Below, piece by piece: positions 1 through 12,134 of a stretch of DNA of 64,000 nucleotides. A program made the position numbers and the translations under genes. Origin of the DNA: Piromyces finnis (lineage: Eukaryota; Neocallimastigomycota; Neocallimastigomycetes; Neocallimastigales; Neocallimastigaceae); assembly GCA_002104945.1 (NCBI GenBank), contig MCFH01000012.1, forward strand, positions 124,001 through 188,000. The letters are read 5' to 3'. Within the stretch, counting starts at the first letter, position 1. Each line of letters starts with the position of its first letter. A model generated the notes under the pieces. That model worked only from the letters and a program-made list of their open reading frames with translations. It was not told the origin of the DNA and did not search any database.

Positions 1-32
1 AATATAAAATAAGTAAATATTAATAGTTTAAT

Positions 33-33
<1 letters not shown>

Positions 34-63
<30 letters not shown>
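34..63. repeat. Poly-T run in a UBC7 intron
   Basis: Thirty T in a row, downstream of the donor that follows the last visible UBC7 exon, so it sits inside an intron of that minus-strand gene and reads as poly-A in the transcript. It is a simple-sequence tract with no coding role. Confidence 0.8.
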
Positions 64-65
<2 letters not shown>

Positions 66-88
66 TAAATTATAAAAAAAAAACTTAC

Positions 89-225
89 AGCAGCATCAAC
101 ATTTGCTGGACTTTCATCATTTGGTTCTTATTTATTTTATTAAATATAAGTTATAAGATAATTTATTAAGATTATTTTGTATTAAAAAAAAAAAGGAGTA
201 TAATAATATATTCTTATTCTTATTC

Positions 226-257
<32 letters not shown>

Positions 258-1561
258 TGCTAACATACTGACAACACTCAATAAGATTTTTTCAACACTT
301 TGTACTGGACTCCATCTTTCATTACTACTTTCATACATATTTGGATCATTACCCGGTGCATGAAGAATAGAAATGCAAACCTTGCCATTCTTATATACTT
401 TTTAAAATTAAATTTTACTTTAATGTTTTATAATTATTATAATATAATATTTTTAATAATTACTATTTGGATGCCACATTTCACAAGTAAATTCCATGAC
501 TGGAGGACTTAATGGATAATCATTTGGAAAAGTAAGTATAGCTGGAAAAATACCACCTTCATATGGAGTCTAATAAAATTTATAAATCTGTTAAAAATGT
601 TTTTTCTTTCCCCCTTTTTCTTTTGAATACTTTTTTTTTTTTCGAATATTGTGTTATTATATTATTGTTGTTGATAAATTTACCTTTTCTGGTCCTCTAT
701 TGATTTTTTTTTTTTTTAACAATTTTTGAATTATTAATTATTAATATATAGATAAATTGTTTAATATGAAATTTTTATAAAAAATATAAAGCAATTATTC
801 CTTTATAATGTTTACTTATTAGAAATTTGTATTAATACTTACGAAATTAAAGCTTCCCACTTAACATATATTATATTATTAAAATAAATGAATAAATAAT
901 TTTAATTTCACAATTACTTTGTATTAAATATAAGTATTTATAATTATAATTGTTTATTTAATATTATATTTACTTTGAAAAAATCTGTTTCTGATACTGG
1001 ACCAGCAATTATACCTTCTGGAGCATTTAACGTTAATTCTTTATAAAAAAATATAATAATATAATAAATAATATAGATTGATAAATAGATAAATAGATTG
1101 ATATATAATTTTTGTTAATAATTATAAATTTTTTTTTAAAAAAAATTTTAAACAAAAGGATACTTTATTGATAAGTTTTGTTGTAAAGTGTGCTTTATAT
1201 TATTATTATTATTATTATTATTTTTTATAATGTCAAGTATATAATATTTCATATACATTATTAGAATCCAAATTTAATATTTTTATTTTTAATTAAATAT
1301 ATCAATATATTGTTTTGTTTTAATTAAAAATATTTAGTTTTTAATAGTCCTTCCTTCTCTTTGTTTATCTTTGTTTAAGTTGATAATAATCTTTAAAATG
1401 TAATTTTTTTTTTTTTTTTTAATCTTAACTTATTTTTTAAAAAAATAATTGTGATTAAAATGATTTTGATTAACTATTTCCCCCTCTTTCCTATTATGAT
1501 AATAACCTTTATATTCTGTCATTAAACGTTTTAATGTAGTACTTCTTTGTCTGAATGACAT
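89..1561 (-). CDS. UBC7: Ubiquitin-conjugating enzyme E2, UBC7/UBE2G2 type (partial, 7 exons seen)
   Basis: E2 enzyme that carries ubiquitin as a thioester on a Cys and hands it to E3 ligases; family members of this type act in ER-associated degradation. Seven exons can be chained in frame with GT-AG introns: 1561-1507, 1038-974, 859-843, 696-684, 569-464, 397-257 and 126-89, giving 145 codons. The start [18 protein letters not shown] matches the family N-terminus. The catalytic Cys lies in [12 protein letters not shown], and the UBC7-type insertion [17 protein letters not shown] follows it, then [23 protein letters not shown]2G2 proteins are about 165 residues, so roughly 20 residues lie beyond the left edge in at least one more exon (donor at 88-87). 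Exons 3 and 4 are only 17 and 13 nt. The protein reads as a functional gene; RNA has not been seen. Confidence 0.93.
219..255. repeat. (TTA)n microsatellite in a UBC7 intron
   Basis: A run of about twelve TTA/TTC-type triplets lies just inside the donor of the intron between UBC7 exons 6 and 7. If read through it would encode an Asn run, but the splice frame on both sides shows that it is intronic. Confidence 0.75.
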
Positions 1562-2128
1562 TTTTCTTTTTTTTTTTTTTTAAAGATATACAAAAAAAAA
1601 TAAAATATAAATTTTAAAAATAATAAAATATTATATTAAAAAAATTTTTTTTTTTTACCTATTAATACAAGATTTAATATATAAAAAAATATAAATATTA
1701 ATTTTTAAATGATGGAATACTACATGATATTTGAAATGGGGAAGGTTTAAAAAATGATATTGATATTCTTTATTTTCTAATAATATAAAAATATTATATA
1801 AAAGTAAGAAAAAAAAAGAATCAAATGTATTAATAAATAAAATGACTTTATTCTTTAAAAAACTTTTTAATATTCTTCTTTTGATTGAATGATAATAATA
1901 AATGTCTATAAAACAGAAAATAATGAAATAAGAATATATTAATAAAAAAAAGAAATAAAATAAAATAATATATATATACACTTTTACATATATAATATAT
2001 CTTTTTTTAACATTAATTATATTAATTATATAATGACAAAGCTGATGGGTATATAATATTTTATTTATGTATTTTTAATATATAATATTTTAAAATATAT
2101 ATAATACTATATTTAAGTTTATTATTAA
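1562..2128. other. AT-rich upstream region of UBC7
   Basis: No convincing gene. It holds T-runs directly upstream of the UBC7 ATG and a long low-complexity open frame (1655-1981, minus) made almost entirely of Ile, Phe, Tyr, Leu and Asn codons, as expected from AT-rich DNA. The UBC7 promoter probably lies here, but no recognisable site can be pointed to. Confidence 0.5.
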
Positions 2129-2437
2129 TTAGTTTTTTCTACGATTTGAAATACGATTTCCGTTAGGTCTTCTACTTTTTGTATTGAAACATGAATTTCT
2201 ACATGCAGAAACCGTTTCCTTAAAAAAATTTACATTACAAACTAGCTTCAGGACTAAACATACAACAGCCTGCATCAACATCGGCTATATTTAATAATTT
2301 CCAATATATATTGATAATCCAGAACATAAACCTCTTCTTTGAATGTTATTTTTAGCAACATTAATTGGATAAGTTAATACTGATAAAATATTAATAAGAA
2401 TAAGAATAAATAATAAATTTAAGCTGTTAAATTTCAT
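2129..2437 (-). CDS. Possible small Cys-rich secreted peptide (exon structure unresolved)
   Basis: The ATG at 2437 opens a typical signal peptide: MKFNS, a hydrophobic core LNLLFILILINILSVL and a likely cleavage near TYP. Downstream, in other frames, are Cys-rich pieces DAGCCMFSPEAS and SACRNSCFNTKSRRP, ending RRKN before a stop at 2131-2129. A GT-AG intron from GTTTATG to ATATAG (about 49 nt) would join the signal peptide to the first Cys block. The second join would need an intron of about 20 nt or a frameshift, so the model is incomplete. It could be a small secreted protein gene or a decayed one. I do not recognise a family. Confidence 0.35.
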
Positions 2438-2631
2438 ATTGATATAATATACTTTATTTATATAAATATTATCTATATTCAATTATAAAATATTCAATAT
2501 TATATATTATAAAGAGTAAAAATATGGTAAATATATATTCATATCAACTTTGTTTATTAAGTACTCTATAAACATCAACTTATCCTTTTTTTATTATTAA
2601 TTATATAAATATATATTAAATAGACAGATAT

Positions 2632-2841
2632 ATCATCCACTAATTTAAATATTTATTCAAATTTTATTTTAAACTTTGATATTTTAAAACTAATTATTAT
2701 TCCATAAAATTTACTTAGCCAAATTTTATAAATAATTTTCCATTAAAATAATTAATAATTAATTATTAAATTTTATAAATAATTTTCCATTAAAATAATT
2801 AATAATTAATTATTAATTTAAAGATATTTTATAGCTTTACA
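2632..2841 (+). repeat. 3' fragment of a family-2b LTR with internal duplication
   Basis: Matches the last 210 nt or so of the LTRs at 11408-12134 and 61642-62362, ending in the shared terminal hairpin and TTTACA. A block of about 59 nt (aattttataaataattttcc and on to the TTAATTATT palindrome) is present twice in tandem. The 5' part of the LTR is missing. Confidence 0.65.
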
Positions 2842-3827
2842 GATATACATTTTTATTAGTTTTTAAAATTTATTTTATATATGTTATTTTATGGAAATAT
2901 AAAGTCTTTATATACTATAATGTAGCGTAGTCTTAAATTCAAGAATAATCATATGATTAACTTATAATAAAATGATAAAATTAGAATTACTAAATACTTG
3001 TCAGTAGATAACCGCTTTTATCAAAAAAAATAACTCATTATCACTACCGTATTAATAACTTCATTGAAACATATAACTATAATCAAGGATCAAGTGTTAA
3101 TTGCGGAAGATAAAAATAAAGATGTTGAAGATTAAAATTATTTCATAATTATTAAATGTTGTCATGATAGAATAAAAATCACTAGAAATAAAATTACTTT
3201 TTCTGAGATACTTATGATAATATTATTTTTAAATTATTATCATGTTTAAATTATTTGAGTGACCAAATATTAATTAGATTTACACCATGTATTGTTTCTT
3301 TTACTTATTCAATAACTATAAATTTCCAATTGTTTGATTTAATGTTATATGAAAATGCTTTATATCCTTTTGTATATACCAATGAAAATAAATATACAAT
3401 AAAAAATCAAGAAAAATTAATATATTGAGTATTCTTAATTAGTCATTAAGAATGAAGCTTTATAACAAATAAAAACAATTTACAGAAAATATTCAATTTC
3501 AAGTTTTGGAATGGTATATATATTTGACTGTTAAAAAAGTATTACAATATCTATATTTATTATGTATTAATTTTCATGTAAATTATAATTAAAAAAATTT
3601 GCCATTAAGTGAATAAAAGTTATACTAATAATAACCTTGTTCCTAAATTTATTAATATTATAAGAAGGTACAAGGAAAAGAAAGAATCTATTTATTTTAA
3701 TATAGTATAATAAACTAGACGAACACTGTAAAGAACAATCTCCCTCGAATTTATTTATTTCTTATGGTTATGAATTATTGGTTTATATAGACAATATTTT
3801 GATATTCCAGAAATAAATAATAAATTC
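2842..3827. other. AT-rich intergenic region
   Basis: No supportable gene. Scattered short open stretches on both strands look like decayed coding DNA or chance. No repeat shared with the rest of the window was noticed. Confidence 0.4.
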
Positions 3828-4597
3828 ATGATATGCTCTAAATTTAACAAATGCATTAATATTCCTAGTCAAAAGGAATTAATAAATCATGTAAAAGAAA
3901 ATTTTAAGAATAAACAATTAAAAATAATAAATGAAAATATACTTTCCTTTTCAATAGATAATAACATGGACATATATTTATATTGCGTTTTTGATTATGT
4001 CTACAACTGTATTTCTTCTATTCCCCTTATAATAATAATATTGAATACTTTTAAATTATATACACTTCCTAACTATAAATATGAATTTGTAGTAAGTTCA
4101 GAAAAGAAGTTGTTCACTTTTAATGATGTTCTGTACAGGTTATATTTTTATATTTTTTTATGTATAAAAAGAATTTAATTTCAATCATAGATAATGCTAA
4201 ATTAAATAAATACATTAACAATATGCTTCAGATAATAAGACAATTTTAATAATGGAAAAAGAATTTATAAAAAACTATTTATGAATATTCAAAAGTAACA
4301 CCAACAATACCAATAATAAAAGATAATGATGAATTATACAATAAATTGCCATCATTATCATCATTTTTATGTATAAATATTAAAAGCATAACTACATATC
4401 ATTATGGAATAATATATGAATGCAATAAAAAATAATTGTTTTGTATGGAATAGTGATGATTATTATACATTTAAAACATCCATCTATAATAAACCTTATT
4501 TATTATTAAATAGAAATTTAGATGAATCAATTTATTCATCTATTAGAAATAATCTAAATATATGGTTCTTTAATAAAATATTAATACTTTTGTAGTT
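3828..4597 (+). pseudogene. Decayed gene of unknown function
   Basis: An open frame from 3828 to 4178 (116 codons) begins MICSKFNKCINIPSQ and contains the charged stretch KELINHVKENFKNKQLKIIN. Beyond it, coding-like pieces continue in the same region (EYSKVTPTIPIIKDNDELYNK; YTFKTSIYNKPYLLLNRNL) but are broken by several stops and frame changes until about 4597. This suggests one gene of roughly 250 codons that has decayed. It is Asn/Ile/Lys rich like other proteins here. I recognise no domain. It lies directly upstream of the intact unknown gene at 5113 in the same orientation, so the two may have arrived together. Confidence 0.35.
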
Positions 4598-5112
4598 TTG
4601 TAGATATATAAAATTAAATTTCTTTTATATTTTAAATTTATTTATATATTTTTTGTTAAATATTAATTTTATTTATTTCATCTATTATTACTTAAATAAA
4701 TATTTTTAATTTTATTTTATATTTTCTAATTGCTAGAATATGTATTAGTTATTCACATGTTCTAAGAATATTCATGAACAATAATTTTAGTAATCTTAAA
4801 AGCCACATTTTGTAGTATAAATTTATTTAGATTTCCATTAATTCAATGTAATTATGTAGCTATTATAAATGTAATTATACCACAATTAATACTAATAAAG
4901 TTGATATAATTATAAAACAAAAACATTGGAATTAAATATATTGTATTTAATAAGCCATAAATTGTAATAAAAACTTATAGTTTATATCATATATTAATGT
5001 AATATGTACATTATTAAAATATTTTTATATGATTTTATTAGTTTAACTTTTAAATTAAATATAATTACTTTTTATAATTAAAAGAAAAGAAGGAAAAAGA
5101 TATTAATAGTAA
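4598..5112. other. AT-rich spacer
   Basis: No gene seen. It carries the upstream region of the 5113 gene; the last 20 nt before its ATG are purine-rich (agaaaagaaggaaaaagata), a plausible 5' leader. Confidence 0.4.
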
Positions 5113-5922
5113 ATGGAAAAAAAAAGCCCAAAAGGAGAAGAATTAGTTAAAATAATTAATTATAATTGTAATAGGATTAGCTATTATAACCGTTTATTAT
5201 CGTTATGTAAATCGGATAATGAATTCGAAAGTATGATTAATAATATTAGTATTAAAGAGATAAAGGATGATAAAAAGAATAATGCATATTATTTAAAATG
5301 TAAAAATGATGATAAATTTATAGTTGTTGGTTCTTTTAAAAGTGACTCAGATTTAACAATGCATGATTTATCTGATTTAGCAATTCCAATGACACATTAT
5401 CATGTTAGCAAAAATAATTTTATACAAGATAATTTCTTTCATAAAATTACAGATGAAGAAAACATTTCAACTTTAAAATTAATTCAACAATTAAAATTAA
5501 TTGATGAAAAAATAAAGAATTTAATTTCAGAATATATAAAAAATATTGATGATACATCTCCTATTGCAAATTTGATAAAGAAAAATAATGTAAAGTATGA
5601 TCAAAATTGGAAATATAATGGAATTATTAATAAAATTAATGACATTGAATATATTAATTTTCATTACTTTAAAAAATCATTCAATAAAAGAACAAAAATT
5701 GGTACAAATATATATTATGATAATACTTATTCAAAGGAAATAGATGAACTCTTATCAAAAAATACAGATTTTTGTATTTATGGAAATATTTACCCTATTA
5801 TAAAAATTAATCATGTAGTAGTTAATGAGAAGAATGATAATGGAAAAAAAATTGTTTGCTTTACATGTAAAGCTTATTTTAATGATATTAATTTTTCATC
5901 AATTTATTGTAATAATAAATAA
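5113..5922 (+). CDS. Hypothetical protein, 269 aa, intact single exon
   Basis: One uninterrupted frame starting MEKKSPKGEELVKIINYN. The amino-acid mix looks like a real protein: a soluble helical middle (ENISTLKLIQQLKLIDEKIKN) and a C-terminal, probably beta-rich region (FCIYGNIYPIIKINHVVV followed by KKIVCFTCKAYF). No signal peptide, membrane segment or known catalytic motif is visible. Codon use is as AT-rich as its surroundings. It is the only long intact non-transposon frame in the window apart from UBC7. It follows a decayed unknown gene on the same strand and precedes a LINE. It could be a lineage-specific fungal gene or a captured viral or plasmid gene; nothing in the sequence decides this. 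Confidence 0.6.
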   Translation: MEKKSPKGEELVKIINYNCNRISYYNRLLSLCKSDNEFESMINNISIKEIKDDKKNNAYYLKCKNDDKFIVVGSFKSDSDLTMHDLSDLAIPMTHYHVSKNNFIQDNFFHKITDEENISTLKLIQQLKLIDEKIKNLISEYIKNIDDTSPIANLIKKNNVKYDQNWKYNGIINKINDIEYINFHYFKKSFNKRTKIGTNIYYDNTYSKEIDELLSKNTDFCIYGNIYPIIKINHVVVNEKNDNGKKIVCFTCKAYFNDINFSSIYCNNK

Positions 5923-6240
5923 TTATAATTTATATTTTAATAAAATAATATAAAAACATTATTAAAGAATAAAAAAAAATATTAATAATAATAAAAGTTT
6001 TTGTTTAAATAATCTTTTTCATTAATATCTCACATTTAATATAATACAAATTTTCATTATATTAATATTTGGGTAAATGAAAGTGTAATTATTAGTTATA
6101 GATAAGAAAAGTCCCCTTAGGAACATACCTTCATTTAATTAATGAAGTTTCTCAAGAGGCTATATTCAAACTCATGGTACTGAGCGAGTAGAAATAGTTC
6201 AACTAATTCCTATGTCGCATCATTCATTAATAATGATGTT

Positions 6241-6259
<19 letters not shown>

Positions 6260-6286
<27 letters not shown>

Positions 6287-8424
6287 GCAATAGCAACGAT
6301 TCATTCTCATCTAACAAGCCCGATAATTTTTCATTTTGTCTTAGTGGGAACACCAATGGGAGGAATCACAAGAAGAGAAATAGCATTAGTTATTTCACAG
6401 CTATTTTCAAATCATTATTTCTATGTTTTCAAGAAACTGGTAATAGTCCTGGATCAAATACAGAATATTTTTGTCATGTTATTTTGTGAAACTATAGACA
6501 CTTTTTAAGAAAGATGATAAATCAGTGCCCGATATGAGGTGTTTATATTTAGGTATTCACAATTCGTATCAAGCCTCACATGAAAACTACTCATATAAAT
6601 ATATTATTTCTATTTAGGCTTTTAGTCTTTGGAATAGATTCAAATACTCGATTAGAAATGTTTATATACCTCATAATTATCGCAACATCTATGTTGATCA
6701 TGCAAAGTTAGAAGTTTGCTTGTGGTTATAAATTCACTCATCACACTCATCAATGCTTGTTGGCGATTTCAATATGTCTAAAGTAAAATTATCCAACTGG
6801 TTATCTACTAATGGATTAGGAGATTGGGAAGTTCTTCCATCTCTTGGACTCGAGGTGATCAATCTTCTGACATTGACCATGCTCTTATCAATTCGTAGAT
6901 GAAAGGTCTTATTCACTCAGGATCATTTATAAATGATTTTTATCCTGTAACAGATCATACATTACTCCTTATTAATAGTAAATTTATTTCTATGGATGAT
7001 TTTTCTAATGAGTTTAATGTTCCTAAGAAAATTATGAAATGGAATAGATAAAAATATATTGAGGAAAAGGAATCTATTCTCAGTCATAATAAATTCCAAA
7101 TACTTTCAGCAAAACTCAACGATCCTAATGTTTCTACAGATGAACTTTCCAAAGAGTTTACTTCGCTTTTTTCAATTGCAGACGAGCTCAATATTACTTC
7201 AGTAAATAATGTTATAAAGTCTTCATTTCATATTTTACAACAAATTTTTAATCTCCTAAAAAACAAAATGAAGCTATATAGGAGATTTAAAAAAGAAAGA
7301 ATTTATGATATAGATGAATTTATTAAAAAAATTAAAATTTATTGAAAGCTCATTAATTACATCCACAAAAGATATAATGAGTAGAGGAAACAAGAATATC
7401 TTTATTAGATTAAAACAGGTTGTGAGTATATGAAGAGTCATAATCCTAAAAAGGCCTGGAAATAGATCAAGAAAACTGCAAAAATTGGAAAAGATACTTT
7501 CTTTACTGCTCAATCAATTAAAAATAAAAGTGGAGATTTAGTTGTTGCTACAGAAGAGCAACTAGAAGTGTGACATAACCATTTCGAAAATATTACATTT
7601 GATCCATGTGGTGCAAGTTTTAATTTGGAGCGTTGATATAAAGACCATCGAATAAGCGTTTTTCACTCTCAATGTTTGATGAATGGGAGATCAACCAAGA
7701 TATTAGTATTGATGAAGTCAAGTCAGCTATCCTCTCTACTCCTAATTATAAAGTATCAGGTCTGGATGGTATTCTGATTGAATTTTATAAAGCGTTAATT
7801 CCATCAAGTAATGATTCTAATAATGCTGCAGATAATAATTCTTTTGGTAATGTCACTTCAGATAATGATAGTAATGGTTTAAATTTTATTCTTAAATTAT
7901 TCAACCGTATTTGGGATGGAGATTTCCCCAGCTCTTGGAATGAATCCAGTATTGTTTCTATTCCTAAGAAGGGAGATTTGACAAATTGTTATAACTATCG
8001 AGGTATATCACTTGTTAATAATGGTATTAAGTTGATTTCAAAAACTGTCACTACTAGAATTTTAGAATACGGTCTTAAGAATTTATTAGACCAGAATAAC
8101 TTGGTTTTCAAAAAAAGGAGAAAAGTATTAGTCTTTTCATTTCAATCCAAGAAATATGTCGTAGACGTCAATTAGATAATAAAGAGATATATTTGGCCTT
8201 TTTAGATCTAAGGAAAGCATATGATTCAGTCCCAATCGGTAATATCAAATTAGATAATCAATTTTCGAAGTCTTTTGATGTGAGGAAAGGAGTCCGTCAG
8301 GATTGCCCACTTTCACCTATTCTTTTTAATTTCTTTATTAATGATATTTTTAAAGAGTGCGAATATCTCAGAGTTAGTTTAGGAGGTATTCGATGTTGTG
8401 GTGGACTTTTTGCAGATGACATAA
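6260..8424 (+). pseudogene. LINE (non-LTR retrotransposon) ORF2 relic: endonuclease plus reverse transcriptase
   Basis: A non-LTR element copies its RNA at a nick made by its own endonuclease. The relic keeps pieces of an AP-type endonuclease: LFLCFQET near 6420, GDFNMSK near 6760 and SDIDHALI near 6870. These are followed by the RT: SGLDGILIEFYKALIP, FPSSWNESSIVSIPKKGD and CYNYRGISLVNN (7750-8030), then FLDLRKAYDSVP, RKGVRQDCPLSPILFNFFIND and the catalytic FADDI (8193-8424). Many stops and frame changes interrupt it, and a segment after AYDSVP is deleted. An (AAT)n tract at about 6247-6286 encodes poly-Asn near its start. Everything after FADDI is missing because an LTR begins at 8425. L1-like or Tad-like clade is possible; I cannot place it. 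Confidence 0.85.
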
Positions 8425-9035
8425 TGTAATATAAACACGGAAAGAATAGATTAGGATATCTATTCTATTACAATAACACTAAATTTAAAATAAATAAAAT
8501 TGTTTTTTAAAAAAATGTCTTTTATTATAATGGAATTTTTAATAATTATAATTACATTGATAAAATGATGAAAAATGTCTTCTATTTATATTTTTCCTAA
8601 ATACATTTATATTATTATAATTATTTATTTCTTATATATTATTATTTAAAACTTATGCTAAAATCTTAACTATTAATAAAATATTTAAACTATAACTATT
8701 TTAGTAAAACAAAATAGGCAATTCAAATTAAGTACTATTTAATTGGAATATGTGCCAATGTATTATTTATATATTAATCATTTATTATTTATATATTATT
8801 TATTTATTTCTATCAAAAACGATACTAAAGCTAATAAATTAAATCGAGAAATTTAATTTATTTGTAGAACATTAAAAATAAATTAATAATTTATTTCGTT
8901 TTATACTTTAATTATTAATAAATAAATTATGTCTCATTTTCTTTTTCTGTAATATAATTTGTGTAACTTAAACAATAATATTTATGGCTTAAGTTACATT
9001 GAAGATATCAAGCTGAAGAGTTTGATATCTTTACA
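8425..9035 (-). mobile_element. Family-1 LTR (chromovirus A type) that truncates the LINE
   Basis: 611 nt, TGTAAT...TTTACA, aligned end to end with the LTRs of chromovirus A. It is followed by atatctctctctaaa, resembling the polypurine-tract side of element A, so it is probably the 3' LTR end of a deleted minus-strand element rather than a clean solo LTR. No matching TSD (cataa on the left, atatc on the right). Confidence 0.8.
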
Positions 9036-9214
9036 ATATCTCTCTCTAAATAATTTTTAATATTTATATATTTTATTAAACATTAAATTTAATTTATTTA
9101 TTGTTTATTTTCTATTTATTGAATTTTAATAATTTTATAAATAATTTCATTCACCGACATTTTAATTAAAACTTTTTCTCTTATTTGTTTATTATTAATA
9201 TTTTCAGATGAAAT
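9036..9214. other. AT-rich leader upstream of the Rep gene
   Basis: No gene. It ends in a pyrimidine-rich stretch and ttttcag immediately before ATGAAATTAAAT, which could be an intron acceptor or simply the Rep promoter region. Confidence 0.35.
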
Positions 9215-10361
9215 TAAATAATAATAAAGACAAAATAAAATTATTGAATCTGGATCTGACACAGAATCCGATACGTCTGAATTAACAAATACTTCTCAAA
9301 AATCCACAAATTCTTTAATAAATCCCTCAAACTTTTCTTCACCTACTATTGACTCATCTATTTGCAAGATTGCTTCTGATTCAATTACCCCTTTAAATTC
9401 TTCAAATAAAAAAAAAGAAAAGAAAATATAATTTTAGAATAACAAACAAAAAGGAGTTATTACTAACCTATGCTGATGTTGACGGCGAAAGGGTAGATAC
9501 ATTAATTTGTAAATCTGACATTAAAAGCATGTTAGAAAATGATTTAAAAAGGAATAACAGAAAATGGAACTACATTATTTCAATTGAAAAAAACCATGAA
9601 GGTTATATAAATCACTATCACATTCATGCCTATATTAGATGTGTCAAAAAACTTAATACTACTGATTTAAGCTATTTTGACGTTTTAGGAAATCATCCAA
9701 ATATCCAATTCCATAGCAATTACCGCTCTTCAAAAGCTATGATTAAATGTGTATTGAAAGAATATAACGAACCATTAAGTAATTTTAATTACCAGGATCT
9801 AATTGCTGATAAACCTAAAAAAAGAACCAAAGCTCCAGAACTACAATGATATGAATGGGAAAAAGCAGGATTGAAACAAAGTCAAGTTTTAAAAATAATA
9901 AAATCTAAATTTTACAAACATCACTGTAAATACTATTTCCAATGGAACGCTGTTATAAGAGAAAACTTCAAACCAGATATTCAAAAACCCAAACCAATTC
10001 TTGATTTCGACCTTACTTTTTATATTCCATTAGAACTTTAAAACTGGATTGACAATTTACAAAACATTAAAGCTGAAGATATCGGTAAAATAAGATTTAA
10101 AACTTTAGTTATCATTGGAGATACCAACTGTGGAAAAACCAAGCTTACCTCTTTATTCGGAAATTTCAGTTACTGTAATACTTTATGGAATTTGGAAGAC
10201 TTAAATAGTAACAGTGAATACATAGTATTTGATGATATAGATAAAGAATTTCCAAAGGTATCCGATTTTAGTATTTATAACCTTGGTTTGGCTATCAAGA
10301 AGTATTCACGGTTACAGATAAATATAAAAGAAAAGAAACTATAAGATGGGGAAAACCAATG

Positions 10362-11162
10362 TGTAAAAGTATAAAATTTAAAACAGATTTTATACTTAAA
10401 ACAAAACAATTTTTATTAACACAAAAAATAAAAAAATAAAACATTAAATTTTTATTTTAAAAAAAAACATTTTTCATTTTTATTTAAACTCTTAAAAATA
10501 TTATTAACTATATAATAGTTAATAATTAAAAAATTGAAAATAACAATTACATCGATTTAATAAACAAAAATTACATGTATTTATATTTTTTCATAATTAT
10601 ATTCTAATATATTATTCTATTTAAATAAACATATATTTAATATAAAATAAACAACACTAATCTAATTAAATAATAAAATAACAAAACTAAACTAAAACTA
10701 ATTCATTATACTTTTAATTCAACTTGAGTAAACTCAAAATTGAATAAAGCCCATGTATTATTTATAAATTAATTTAATATTATCAATACTATTCTTAATA
10801 TATTTCCTATTGAAATATAAATAAATCTATTTTTAAAACTAAGTTAAAATTATTAAACTATTCTAAATTTAAATAAAAAAGTATAATCTATTCTAAAATT
10901 AAATAAAAAGTATTTAAAAAAATATTTTAATTATTTAAAATATTTGAAATATTTAAATTTAATTAAAATTCTTTTATTCCTTAAACTTAAATATTTATCT
11001 TAATTTAAATTTAACGGAATTATTATAAAATAATTTATTATTAAATTATTCCATAAAATTTATTCAAAAATTTTATAATAAGTTTTACTAAATATTAATT
11101 TATTATTTAATAATTAATAATTAATTATTAAATAATCTAAAGATATATATTATATCTTTACA
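10362..11162 (+). mobile_element. Family-2 solo LTR inside Rep
   Basis: 801 nt running TGTAAAAGTATAAA...TATCTTTACA, flanked by the TSD CAATG (10357-10361 and 11163-11167). The Rep frame continues exactly across the duplication, so this is a solo LTR left by LTR-LTR recombination. Same family as 31069-31856 and the inverted 59047-59837. Confidence 0.93.
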
Positions 11163-11407
11163 CAATGGTCTGGTTTAATAATCAAACATGGTCAGACTTA
11201 AAAACAAACCATAACAGTCTTGATTATATAGATAAGAATTCTGTTCAAATTGTTCTAAAAGAAAATCAAAAATTATTTGGTTATACCGATGAAAATAAAT
11301 CAGAAGGTTGGGTTAAATGAATTCCCAAAGAAACCGTTTTTTACGAAAAATATTTAAAACTTTTAGAAGAAAAAGAAAAAAAATTTCTACAATCAATTGA
11401 TAGTAAT

Positions 11408-12134
11408 TGTAAAAGTTTATAAAAAAAACAGATTATAAAATTTTACAATAAAACATAAAACACGAAATAAATAAAAAGAAACAAGAAAAACAAAATCTAT
11501 TTAAAAATATCTCTTTTATTAATTTTATTTAGTTATTAACTAAATAATAGTCAATAACAATTACATCGTTTTAATCAAGAAATTTTACATGTATTTATAT
11601 TTTTTGTAAATTATATTTTAATATACTATTCTATTTAATTATACATATATTCAATATAAAATAAACAAAACTAATTTAATACTAATTTAATTAAATAATA
11701 AAATAATAAAACTAAACTAAAACTAATTAAATACACTTTTGATTCAATTTGAGTAAACTGCAAATTGAATACAGTCCATGTATTACCTATATATTAATTA
11801 AATATTAATAATACTATTTATTATATATTTATTATTAAAAATGCTAATTTAAAACTACGCTAAAGTTATTAAACTAATTTTAATTAAATAAAAAACTTTT
11901 TAAGATTTAATTTGAATATTTAAAATATTTAAATTTAATTATCCATTAATTTAAATATTTATCCAAATTTCATTTCTAACTTTGATATTTTAAAATTAAT
12001 ATTTATTTAATTATTCCATAAAATTTATACAATAAATTTTATAAACAATTTTTTCCATTAAAATATCAAAATTATTATTCAATAATTATTAATTAATTAT
12101 TAAATAATTTAAAGATATACTTTATATCTTTACA
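11408..12134 (+). mobile_element. Family-2b solo LTR inside Rep
   Basis: 727 nt from TGTAAAAGTTTAT to TATCTTTACA with TSD GTAAT (11403-11407 and 12135-12139). It is a relative of family 2, closest to 61642-62362. Removing it joins the two parts of the Rep C-terminal frame without a shift. Confidence 0.92.

Noticed and set aside
1655-1981. 108-codon minus-strand open frame
   Set aside because: Almost only Ile, Phe, Tyr, Leu and Asn; typical of chance frames in AT-rich DNA, with no domain or codon signal.
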